Of a stretch of DNA of 64,000 nucleotides, positions 8,995-16,607 are shown piece by piece. Source of the stretch: Actinomycetota bacterium (lineage in GTDB: Bacteria; Actinomycetota; Geothermincolia; Geothermincolales; RBG-13-55-18); NCBI GenBank assembly GCA_014360655.1, contig JACIXC010000003.1, positions 62,001 to 126,000 on the forward strand, written 5' to 3'. Position 1 is the stretch's first letter, and every line of letters starts with the position of its first letter. A model generated the notes under the pieces. That model was not told the DNA's origin. It searched no databases and worked only from the letters and a program-made list of their open reading frames with translations. The translations under genes and the position numbers were made by a program.

Positions 8995-9753
8995 ATGTAC
9001 GAATCGAAAGTGGGGGGTATCGCCTTCGCCGCGGGACGCTGGCCCCTGGAAGCGGACCTTCCCACCGTGGTCTTCATACACGGGTCCGGCGGGTCGCGCG
9101 TGCTGTGGCATGCCCAGACGGAAGCGCTCGCGGCGGAGATGAACACCGTCGCCCTGGACCTTCCCGGTCACGGCGGCAGCGACGGCCCCGGCATGGAGAG
9201 CGTCGCGGACTACGCTGCGGCCGTGGGCGAGTTCATATCCAACCTGCGGGCTCCGCGGCCCGTCCCCTGCGGCCTCAGCCTGGGGGGCGCCGTCGTGCTG
9301 CAGCTTCTCCTGGATTATCCTGGAAAGTACGGGGCGGGCATCGTGGTGAACTCCGGGGCCAGGCTCAGGGTCATGCCCATGATCTTCGAGGCCATCGAGA
9401 AGGACTACCAGGCCTACCTGGACGCGGCGCCCGCCTTCAGCATCTCCGAGAAGACCGACCCCTCGAGGATCCAACCCCTCGCGGACGCCATGGCCGCGTG
9501 CCCTCCCGCGGTCACCCTGGGCGATTTCCGGGCCTGCGACGCCTTCGACGTCATGGAGCGGTTGGAGGAGATAAAGGCCCCCGTCCTGGTCCTGACCGCC
9601 TCCGACGACAAGCTCACCCCGGCGAAATACGGCGCTTTCCTGTCCGAGCGCATCGGGAACTCCCGCCTGGTCAACATCGAGGACGCCGGCCACCTCTCCC
9701 CCCTGGAAAAGCCCGAGGAAGTGACGCGGGCCATCCGGGAGTTCGTGCTCTAA
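8995..9753 (+). CDS. Alpha/beta hydrolase
   Basis: Alpha/beta hydrolase of 252 aa with TVVFIHGSGGSRVLW (oxyanion loop), LDLPGHGGSDG, the nucleophile elbow GLSLGG (Ser95), Asp in LTASDDKLTP and His in EDAGHLSPLEKP. These complete a Ser-Asp-His triad typical of esterases and C-C hydrolases. The ATG at 8995 has no clear ribosome site and may be translated from a very short or leaderless transcript. A direct repeat (ACGCGAGCCCTGACC) occurs twice at about 8904-8960 upstream. The downstream gene is a frameshifted remnant. Confidence 0.83.
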   Translation: MYESKVGGIAFAAGRWPLEADLPTVVFIHGSGGSRVLWHAQTEALAAEMNTVALDLPGHGGSDGPGMESVADYAAAVGEFISNLRAPRPVPCGLSLGGAVVLQLLLDYPGKYGAGIVVNSGARLRVMPMIFEAIEKDYQAYLDAAPAFSISEKTDPSRIQPLADAMAACPPAVTLGDFRACDAFDVMERLEEIKAPVLVLTASDDKLTPAKYGAFLSERIGNSRLVNIEDAGHLSPLEKPEEVTRAIREFVL

Positions 9754-9851
9754 CTCGTCGGTGTCGGTGCAAGAATGTGCATGCCGCGGCGGAATAAAAT
9801 GTATATAGCAGTCCAAGCCAATGGGATAAAGGCAAAGTGCGACCATTGTGA

Positions 9852-10210
9852 AAAGAGCGGCATTCTGCAAATAGCGATGAAATAATCCGCGCCGTTACGG
9901 GTCTGGCGTTTTCCGTTTCCCGCAATGACAAGGAATACGAGCTTGAACTTAGGCTGCGAGTCCTCTGCTCTTTGAGCGGAGTAGGTGTCCCGGTGGCCTC
10001 CGCCTTTCTTGTCCTTGTCTTCCCGGACAAATACTGCGTCATAGATCTCCGCGGTTGGAGGCAGATTTTCGGAGGGGAGAAAAGAATCCTTTCGATATCA
10101 GATCATAAAGAATACCGGAAAAGGCCGGGCAGATCTCCAAGGGGCTGAACCGGCCTGTTCGGGAGGTTGATCTTGCGATATGGGAATACGATAGAAGGAA
10201 AGCAAGGTAG
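9852..10210 (+). pseudogene. Frameshifted helix-hairpin-helix family gene
   Basis: Decayed coding sequence, lower in GC than its neighbours. One frame from 9852 to about 10110 encodes LRLRVLCSLSGVGVPVASAF and then PDKYCVIDLRGWRQIF, a helix-hairpin-helix pattern (GVGVPVASA) followed by a conserved D-R-W segment. The continuation is in another frame, with LNRPVREVDLAIWEYDRRKAR ending at a TAG at 10210. Such C-termini (REVD.ALW.YD) follow the same HhH region in a family of small proteins. No start codon is evident, and a frameshift lies near 10105. I recognise the pattern but not a named function. A 28-codon frame with a C..C pair (9800-9886) precedes it in another frame. Confidence 0.55.
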
Positions 10211-10329
10211 GATGGGGTCTTTGTTTTCGGCTTCGCTGTTTGACCATTCCATGCGTGTGTGAACGGAGGTGTAAACCATTAGTGCGGAAGAACGAAGATG
10301 TGAACCCAAATCGCAAATATATGTGTTTT

Positions 10330-10346
10330 TGGCGGAGGGGGCGGGA
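10330..10346 (+). repeat. 17-bp copy of the tRNA-Ser 3' end (possible attachment site)
   Basis: This 17-mer matches positions 24601-24617 exactly and in the same orientation. There it forms the encoded CCA, discriminator base, 3' acceptor strand and first T-arm bases of tRNA-Ser. Lower-GC sequence ends at its left side here, as at the tRNA. This is the position expected for the distal att site of an island integrated at the tRNA 3' end, though no integrase is visible. Confidence 0.45.
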
Positions 10347-10423
10347 CGCGGGCCCGCCGGACGCGCGCCCGCATCCCCCGGACAGGAACGGCCGACCCCG
10401 CTCCTTGCGGGCAACGCGGCCCC

Positions 10424-11431
10424 TCATTCAAGCGCCCTGCCCATCTCAACCACGTTATGCCTCATGAGCTTTTCGTAGGTGTTCTTCGCGGGATCATCCG
10501 GGTTTCCCAGGGGGTCCAGTATGGCCACCCTTACCCCTCCTCCCGATGCGTTAGCCACCGCCTCGGCCACCCGCGGGTTGAACTGGGGCTCCGCGAATAT
10601 CACCGTCACCCCTGCCGCCCGGATCTTCTCGACCAGCTCCGCGATATCGGCGGCGCTGGGCTCCTTTCCGGGCAGCTCTTCCAACACTCCCACCATCTCG
10701 AGGCCGTAGCGGGCGGCGAAATAGGCCCAGGCCGGGTGGAAAGCCACGAATCTCTTACGGGTAAAGGAGGCGACCCTTTCCTTTATCCAGGCATCGAGCT
10801 CGCCCAATTCCTCGATGAAGGCAGACGCGTTGTCCCTGTAATCCTGCGCGTGTTCCGGGTCGGCCTCCACCAGGGCGTCGCGGATGGCCTGCACCTGGTA
10901 GACGGCCAGTGCGGGGTCAAGCCAGACATGGGGATCGTATACGCCGTGGCGATGCTCCTCCCCTTCGCGACCTTCGCCCTCGTGCCCGCCTCCCTCGCCC
11001 TCGGGCCCGTGTTCCTCCTCGCCCGCCGCTATCAGCTCGCCGGTGGGAATGGCGCCGGCCGTCTCCACCCTCACCAGCCCGCTGTTGCCCACCTTGCCCA
11101 GTATGTCCGTAGCCCAGGTCTCCAGCTCCAGCCCGTTCAAGACCAGCAGCCTTGCCTCGGAGAGGAACCTCATCTGCCTGGAGGTGGGTTCGTAGGTATG
11201 GGGGCTTGCGCCCGCGGGCACCATCAGCTCGACCTCGACCCGCTCGCCTCCCACCCGCGCAACGAAATCGGCCAGTGGGGCTATGGAGGCGGCCACCTTC
11301 ACGCGGCCGCCGGAATCCGCGCCCCGCGTCCCCCCACATCCCCAAGACAGCGCGGCGATCAGCAAGGCCGGCAATATCGCCGCCGCCCACGCGAACCGCG
11401 GCAGCATGGCCTTCCTGATGATATCCTTCAT
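10424..11431 (-). CDS. Zinc/manganese ABC transporter substrate-binding lipoprotein (ZnuA-like)
   Basis: Cluster A-I metal-binding protein that delivers Zn or Mn to an ABC importer. The 335-residue product starts at an ATG with GGAGGGATC upstream, has a signal ending in a lipobox (LSWGC, Cys32), and shows VAASIAPLADFVARVGG, the metal ligand His in GASPHTYEPT, a His/Glu-rich loop (about 135-160, HEGEGREGEEHRHG) ahead of YDPHVWLDP, then FHPAWAYFAARYGLE and FAEPQFNP. The His-rich loop favours zinc. No ATPase or permease partner is intact beside it; a decayed ABC remnant lies just to the right but belongs to the FetAB type. Confidence 0.85.
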   Translation of the reverse strand: MKDIIRKAMLPRFAWAAAILPALLIAALSWGCGGTRGADSGGRVKVAASIAPLADFVARVGGERVEVELMVPAGASPHTYEPTSRQMRFLSEARLLVLNGLELETWATDILGKVGNSGLVRVETAGAIPTGELIAAGEEEHGPEGEGGGHEGEGREGEEHRHGVYDPHVWLDPALAVYQVQAIRDALVEADPEHAQDYRDNASAFIEELGELDAWIKERVASFTRKRFVAFHPAWAYFAARYGLEMVGVLEELPGKEPSAADIAELVEKIRAAGVTVIFAEPQFNPRVAEAVANASGGGVRVAILDPLGNPDDPAKNTYEKLMRHNVVEMGRALE

Positions 11432-11839
11432 TTGATCCCTCCTCTCGGACACATCTCGATCCGGGATCGCTTGTTCCCATTATCTTGGTGAGCGGCGGCC
11501 CGCTTTGTCAAAGAACAGCCTGCAGGGGTTTTGCATGACCTCACGGGCACCGCCAAACAAGCGGCCCCCAAGGGCATGGCCAGCGCAACCGGGAGCGTGC
11601 ACGTCCATAATATACCCCGGTTCCCTCGCTCTCTTCATGCTCCAGCCGGCCTCACATCCCGCGATACCTGTTTATATACTCAGGCACCCGCCTCACCGCT
11701 TCCCCTGCCTGTCCATCCTGCCGCCCCTTGATCCCGCTTTCCTCCCCGGGGCGGCGCGGAATGATCCCGCCAAGCCCTCCGTCATGCGTCGGCCAGGACC
11801 TGGACATCTCCGAAGGCAAAGCGCGATTTCCTCGAGTGG

Positions 11840-12335
11840 GCCTTTTCCATCAGGGCGAACCAGACACGCGGGAGAGCCGGGCAAGGATGTACGACGCCAT
11901 GGACTGGCTGGAGCTGGGCCGGCATCTCCTCGGCAGGGAGATGTCCGACCTCTCCGGGGGCGAGAGGCAGAGGCTGGCCCTTGCCTTGCCCGTGACGGGA
12001 AAAGGTGCCGGTACCGCCTGGCCCCGGGAGCCACGCGATTCGAAGCCCTCTCGGACTACCTCCGCAGGGGGATGACCATGGCCCTCAAACCCGCGCCGGC
12101 CGATATGGCCACCATGGGACTGGTGTTCCTGCCGGGGATGATGACAGGCCAGATCTTGAGCGGGGAACCTCCACTCCTCGCGGTGCGTTACCAGATCGCC
12201 ATCGTCATCGCCGTCTTCGTTTGTGTCTCGCTTACCGCGGCCCTCACGCTGCTCGTGGCCTTGGGCGCAAGCTTCGACGCCCATGGGAACCTGAGAAAGA
12301 GCGCGTTCCGCGCCAGGCGCCGGGGATCCCGGTAA
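11840..12335 (+). pseudogene. fetA-fetB (YbbL-YbbM) iron exporter remnant fused by deletion
   Basis: Two parts of an ABC-type exporter are joined. In frame 1, about 11850-11990, YDAMDWLELGRHLL leads into DLSGGERQRLALAL, an ABC ATPase signature motif with no Walker A or Walker B around it. In frame 3, about 12020-12335, GATRFEALSDYLRRG is followed by GLVFLPGMMTGQILSGEPPL and AVRYQIAIVIAVF, matching the C-terminal third of UPF0014/FetB permeases (LPGMM.GQI.G, A..YQI). The ATPase C-terminus and most of the permease are missing, so a deletion of roughly a kilobase is inferred. It is not functional. Confidence 0.65.
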
Positions 12336-12651
12336 CGCCTTGGCCCGACTTTCCCGCGGTCGGGACCTCGCCGGCGGCAACGCCCCGACGACCGGCAGCG
12401 GCGCGGCCCGCGCGACATCATGAGGGACGGGGCGCCGTCTGCGGACGGCGCCGAACGCCGCCAATACGGTGGTTGAGGTCACCCTCTACGACGGGAACGG
12501 CGAGCACCCGGGATCGTGCAATGCTGCCGGGACCCAGGGCAAGCAGTGATATTTTCTGCTTTGCCGTCTACGATCTTTAAACCGCAGGACACGAACGTTT
12601 TGGATCAAACCTCCATGGCGCGCCCGCGCAACCCTCCACCGCTCGTCCTCA
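12336..12651. other. Intergenic region
   Basis: No gene is recognised. A perfect inverted repeat (GGCGCCGTC / GACGGCGCC) at about 12430-12451 could form a hairpin but is not followed by a T run. A short frame just after it (NTVVEVTLYDGNG, stop at about 12549) looks protein-like but is too short to assign. Confidence 0.4.
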
Positions 12652-14373
12652 TCAAGGCGCAAAACCGACGGAGGAGTGGGCCCAGTCCCTCGCGGCCCCG
12701 TACATGGCGCGCTCGCACACCACCTCCCCCGTGGCGCTGACCCGGGTGGAGACGTGCCAGTCGGTGACGAAGTCGTTGAGGCGCAGCGAGCAGCGCGAGA
12801 GGCCGGGGAGGGGGAAGCCGTGCGGCCCGGCCCGCTCTCCCTGCGAGGTCATGAAGTCGAAGTCCACCCTGACCTCCTCGGGGTTGGGGTTCAGCACCAG
12901 CACCCAGGTCTCGAAGTCGCCCTGCGTGCACCCCTCGGCGAGGTACCAGGTGGCGGCGGGGGAGGTGACGCCGACGGAGGAGTGGGCCCAGTCCCTCGCG
13001 GCCCCGTACATGGCGCGCTCGCACACCACCTCCCCCGTGGCGCTGACCCGGGTGGAGACGTGCCAGTCGGTGACGAAGTCGTTGAGGCGCAGCGAGCAGC
13101 GCGAGAGGCCGGGGAGGGGGAAGCCGTGCGGCCCGGCCCGCTCTCCCTGCGAGGTCATGAAGTCGAAGTCCACCCTGACCTCCTCGGGGTTGGGGTTCAG
13201 CACCAGCACCCAGGTCTCGAAGTCGCCCTGCGTGCACCCCTCGGCGAGGTACCAGGTCCTGGAAACGGGCGCGGTGTCGGGCTCGAAGGTCGCCTCCACC
13301 AGGTGGTCCTCGTTGACGTCCCGGATGGTGTAGGTCATGCCTCCCGGCTTCACCTGCTTGGCCTGCCCGTTGTCGACGAGGGAGGCGAGGCGCCAGCCCG
13401 CGGCGGGAGCGGCGGTAAGGGCGGCGTCGCCTCCCGCCTGTAACACCTGGACGGCGGGTTCCAGCGCGCCCTGTCCGGAGGCGACCACGGCTTTAACGTC
13501 GTATAACCCCCGGAAGACAGCGAACTTCCTGTGCGCCTCCCCCGCTACCGTGGTGAATTCCCCTCCTAGATAGAGGGTGGAGCCCGAGAGCGAGAGGCTC
13601 CGGACCCTGTCGTCCGTTCCCGAAACGAACGTAACGGCCCGGCCGGTGGATGTGTCGAGAGCGGCGAGGTGTTTGCAGGACTGCCCTCCGATGGAGTTGA
13701 AGTATCCTCCCGCGTAGAGCACGGCGCCGTCCCCGGAGAGGGCGAGGGCCCAGACCCAGTCGTCGGCGCCGGGATCGAAGGGGGTGGCATGGCCGGTGGA
13801 TGTGTCGAGAGTGGCGATGCGCTCGCGGTCCTCCCCCCCGATGCGGGTGAAGTCGCCTCCCGCGTAAAGGGTGGAGCCGTCGCCGGAGAGGGCGAGGGAC
13901 GATACCCATCCGTTAGGGCTGGGATCAAAGGAAGAGACGCCGCCGCCGGCCGCGATGTGGGCCAGGCAGTTGCGCGCGCTGCCGCCCACCCGGGTGAAGT
14001 TCCCCCCGATATACCAGCCCCCGGAGCCGTCCGACACGGCGGCATAAACGGCCCCGTTGACCTCGGGGAAGGGGCTGAGCGGGGTTGAAGAGGCGATGTC
14101 GATGGGAGCCCCGTGTCCGTTATTGGGACCCACGTAGGAGAAATCGCCCGCGATGTAGGTGACGTCCCCGCCGGGAAGGACGGCTTCGACGACCCCGTCG
14201 GTCACCCACGCTTCCCCCCAGGGAACAGGGGCGGCGGACGCGAGGCGGCCTTCCGCCCCCCCGCATGCGGGGAACCCTCCGATCCAGGCGCACAGGAGGG
14301 CGGAGAGCAGAAGCCATGTCACCGCCGGCACAGCGCCGAATCCGCCCTTTACCCCTTTCCCTCCGCCACGCAC
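12652..14373 (-). CDS. Secreted beta-propeller surface protein with WYLAEG repeats
   Basis: Exported protein of about 573 aa. A basic start and hydrophobic stretch (VTWLLLSALLCAWIGGFPAC) form the signal. Next come five or six propeller-like units carrying YIGGNFTRVGG, YAGGDFTRIGG or YAGGYFNSIGG. A bacterial repeat domain follows (GGDAALTAAPAAGWRLASLVDNG...EATFEPD), then two copies of a domain starting TWYLAEGCTQGDFETWVL and ending in CERAMYGAARDWAHSSVG. The two copies are identical over 287 bases of DNA. Such WYLAEG domains are abundant in Geothermincolia-like actinobacteria; their role is unknown. The start is uncertain: GTG at 14373 gives the best signal peptide, and the frame is open to 14502. 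Confidence 0.7.
   Translation of the reverse strand: MRGGGKGVKGGFGAVPAVTWLLLSALLCAWIGGFPACGGAEGRLASAAPVPWGEAWVTDGVVEAVLPGGDVTYIAGDFSYVGPNNGHGAPIDIASSTPLSPFPEVNGAVYAAVSDGSGGWYIGGNFTRVGGSARNCLAHIAAGGGVSSFDPSPNGWVSSLALSGDGSTLYAGGDFTRIGGEDRERIATLDTSTGHATPFDPGADDWVWALALSGDGAVLYAGGYFNSIGGQSCKHLAALDTSTGRAVTFVSGTDDRVRSLSLSGSTLYLGGEFTTVAGEAHRKFAVFRGLYDVKAVVASGQGALEPAVQVLQAGGDAALTAAPAAGWRLASLVDNGQAKQVKPGGMTYTIRDVNEDHLVEATFEPDTAPVSRTWYLAEGCTQGDFETWVLVLNPNPEEVRVDFDFMTSQGERAGPHGFPLPGLSRCSLRLNDFVTDWHVSTRVSATGEVVCERAMYGAARDWAHSSVGVTSPAATWYLAEGCTQGDFETWVLVLNPNPEEVRVDFDFMTSQGERAGPHGFPLPGLSRCSLRLNDFVTDWHVSTRVSATGEVVCERAMYGAARDWAHSSVGFAP
12665..12951. repeat. 287-bp perfect direct repeat, copy 1
   Basis: Base-for-base identical to 12971-13257 by eye, with a 19-base spacer. 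It encodes the last WYLAEG domain of the surface protein. Identity including third codon positions means a recent duplication, gene conversion, or an assembly artefact. Confidence 0.9.
12971..13257. repeat. 287-bp perfect direct repeat, copy 2
   Basis: Second copy of the WYLAEG-domain coding repeat, identical to 12665-12951 and offset by 306 bases, which keeps the reading frame. Confidence 0.9.
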
Positions 14374-14880
14374 GGCGCTTCCACCCACCTTCTTTTTCCC
14401 GCGCCGCCTGCCCGACCATGGGGGCCGGAAAAGCGCGGAGGCGACGTTCAAGCCTGCCTCCCTCCCGAGGGGCGAGAGGGCTCCCGCAATCGTTCGCGCC
14501 ACTTCCCCTTGCCCGAAAAGGCCCTCATCCCGCAGGGGCTCTCCCCATCCCGCCGCGGCGCTCCTTCCCCCTCGGCTGCTCCCCCACGTAGCCTTGGGCC
14601 GGGGAACGCCGCTCCCGCATCACCGAGAAGGCGAAGGCGCCCACCGCTCGCCTCGAGGCGGACCGCCTGCCGCTGCCCCCATCCCCACGCGAGCGCATAC
14701 GGCGGATCGAATCCCGGGCCCCGGCCAAGCCGCGCCACCCCGCCCGCTCCGTCAGGCTGCGCGAGCACCCGGAATCATCGCGAGGGATGCGGGGGCCGCG
14801 TCCTCGGTCTTCCGATCGCGCGGCGCGATTTTCCTCGCAGCGTATGCGAAAGCGCGGATCGAAGACGCGGCCCCACCCGT
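14374..14880. other. Intergenic region
   Basis: GC-rich sequence between two leftward genes. No convincing gene, RNA or hairpin terminator was seen. It may include part of the surface-protein N-terminus if that protein starts further upstream. Confidence 0.4.
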
Positions 14881-15291
14881 TCACTCCTTGGTGTACTGGG
14901 TCATGGTCTTGTCGTCGACGATCGCCGCGACCTCGTCTTCGGCGATCATCACGCTCATCCTCAGCGTGGAACCGTCGCTGAAGAAGAGGCTGACCCACTT
15001 GCCCCCCTCGTGCTCGGCATACACGTAGTTGCCCTCCTGCGAGGCCCATGCGTCGGTCTTGAAGGTCCCGTCTTCTTTCAGGGTGACGTATTTGCCTTCA
15101 GCCGACTGGTAGGTGCCGACGACGGAGTACCCCTCCTCGCCCCCTCCTTTTCCGCTTCCGTCAGGCTGGCCGTTCACCACCGCCCCGTCCTTCTTGCCGC
15201 TGTCGCCATTCGAGCCGCCGCATCCGGCAGAGGTTGCCAGAAGCGATACCAGCAGGAATGCGAACAACGTGAGCACCATTACTCGCTTCAC
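14881..15291 (-). CDS. Small lipoprotein, unknown function
   Basis: Predicted lipoprotein of 136 aa. A basic N-terminus and hydrophobic helix end in LATSAGC as lipobox, followed by a Gly/Asp/Lys linker and a beta-rich domain (VVGTYQSAEGKYVTLKEDGT, YVYAEHEGGKWVSLFFSDG). The domain resembles lipocalin-like or DUF-type domains that describe a residue-by-dose pattern, but I cannot name a family. The GTG at 15291 has AGGGGGT seven bases upstream and is preferred to the longer frame open to 15333. Confidence 0.6.
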   Translation of the reverse strand: MKRVMVLTLFAFLLVSLLATSAGCGGSNGDSGKKDGAVVNGQPDGSGKGGGEEGYSVVGTYQSAEGKYVTLKEDGTFKTDAWASQEGNYVYAEHEGGKWVSLFFSDGSTLRMSVMIAEDEVAAIVDDKTMTQYTKE

Positions 15292-15489
15292 TTCCAGACC
15301 CCCTTTCCGCGTAAGCAAGGACGTCATCCGCATAGTATAAGTCGGAATCGCGAATGAACGCCTTTGACCTCGGGGGGAGAAGGGCTTGTGTCCCCTTGCC
15401 GGAGGCGGGGGGACTTGGGCGCCTTTAATCTCGGGGGAGGTTGCCGTCCAGAAAAAGCAGGCGCCTCAACCCGACAAAACCTCAACAAG

Positions 15490-15676
15490 CCATCTTTTGG
15501 ATAAGATGGAGAACGGAAAGGGGGCTCTCCTCCGAGGAGAAGCCTCGGTGGTCTCGGTCCGCCTCTTTACCTCTTTGCCCGCCCTCTCCAGCTGGTTGTC
15601 GGCTTAGATATGGGGACGCACCTGCTCCGGGTACTTGAGGAAGGCTGGGTCTCTGGACCAAATCTCTTGACGCTAT
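15490..15676 (-). mobile_element. IS256-family transposase C-terminal remnant with one terminal inverted repeat
   Basis: On the minus strand the sequence begins with a terminal repeat (ATAGCGTCAAGAGATTTGG, right end at 15676). It runs straight into FLKYPEQVRPHI, a stop, then DNQLERAGKEVKRRTETTEA, the degraded C-terminus of a Mutator/IS256 transposase (intact relatives read IYTTNQLER). The junction between the terminal repeat and FLKYPEQVRP is the same as in the element at 23716-24000. The other end is missing or diverged. Confidence 0.6.
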
Positions 15677-15734
15677 CCCTCTCGCCCTGCTGCAATGTCT
15701 CTTTCTCTATCCTCTCATCACATAATCACTACTC

Positions 15735-16382
15735 TTATAGCCCGCCGATCTCCTGCTTCAAATCCCCTAGCATCTCTTGAGCCTTCTCGAGTTCATCCTT
15801 CAAACTGAACATCTCTATCGATTCGAGATGTTGCTCCGCCTCTAGCCTATAGAAGTCTGATTCTACTTCCCTCAACCCCTCGACATCCCCTTCATCCTTT
15901 GCTCGCTTTAACTTGGTATAGATAGCTACATATTCATTAAAATTCTTCAAGGCGAGCTCGTGAATTTGGCATAGCTTTTCCATAGATGTTGGGGGCTCAA
16001 TCTCGCTCATTGTCTCAGATGCCTTGGCGAACACGGCCAGGCCCTCGTCTATGGAATCATGCCTCTCTTCATCCCCTATCCACTCATAAAGATCTTTTAA
16101 TACCTTCAAATGGGTGGCCAGGCATCTCGCCGCGGATTTAAGGTCCACGATATAATCCCTGAGCCGCGGAAGATATACCGACTTAGTGCCCTTTTCTATG
16201 AGTTCCCGTTCCAGGTGTTCTGCTTCCTCTGATGCTATATCCAGAAGTTCGCCGCTTTTAAGCGTCAGTCTCTCGCCCAGTCCAAGAAGCTCCGGGGTAA
16301 ATGAATCAGTTGATTCTATGATATCCGCCCCTTCATAGCACTGCGACAGTATCAGTTCTATATTTGCCAGCCTGTCAGCCAT
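15735..16382 (-). CDS. Hypothetical all-helical coiled-coil protein
   Basis: Protein of 215 aa, almost entirely alpha-helical by composition, with heptad-like charged helices (ELLDIASEEAEHLERELIEKG, EGDVEGLREVESDFYRLEAEQ). No signal peptide, membrane segment or catalytic motif is seen. Base composition is clearly lower in GC than the ATPase next door and similar to the defence genes at 19-24 kb, which suggests recent acquisition. It stands between an IS remnant and an AAA+ ATPase gene on the same strand. I do not recognise a family. Confidence 0.6.
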   Translation of the reverse strand: MADRLANIELILSQCYEGADIIESTDSFTPELLGLGERLTLKSGELLDIASEEAEHLERELIEKGTKSVYLPRLRDYIVDLKSAARCLATHLKVLKDLYEWIGDEERHDSIDEGLAVFAKASETMSEIEPPTSMEKLCQIHELALKNFNEYVAIYTKLKRAKDEGDVEGLREVESDFYRLEAEQHLESIEMFSLKDELEKAQEMLGDLKQEIGGL

Positions 16383-16607
16383 GTTTCTCTCTCCTTCCCC
16401 TGAAAGTCCCGTTATTCAGCAGTCAAGTATTACCGATACTCTCCACATCTCCGACTATATCCGGGCCAGCTCGAATGAGGAGCTTTAAGCCTGAAGTGCC
16501 ACCAGGATCTGCCATCTGCACCTCCAGATACCACTATTCTAGCATCAGGCTAGAGCAAAGATGCACTGCGCGCTAATTGCCGGATGCGGTGGCGCCAACT
16601 GTTTGGG

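Noticed and set aside
11505-11840. Frame starting at 11505 as a separate gene
   Set aside because: Composition is irregular and only its 3' part matches FetB; the 5' part has no protein-like pattern.
12430-12451. Perfect inverted repeat as a terminator
   Set aside because: There is no T run on either side, and no gene ends close to it.
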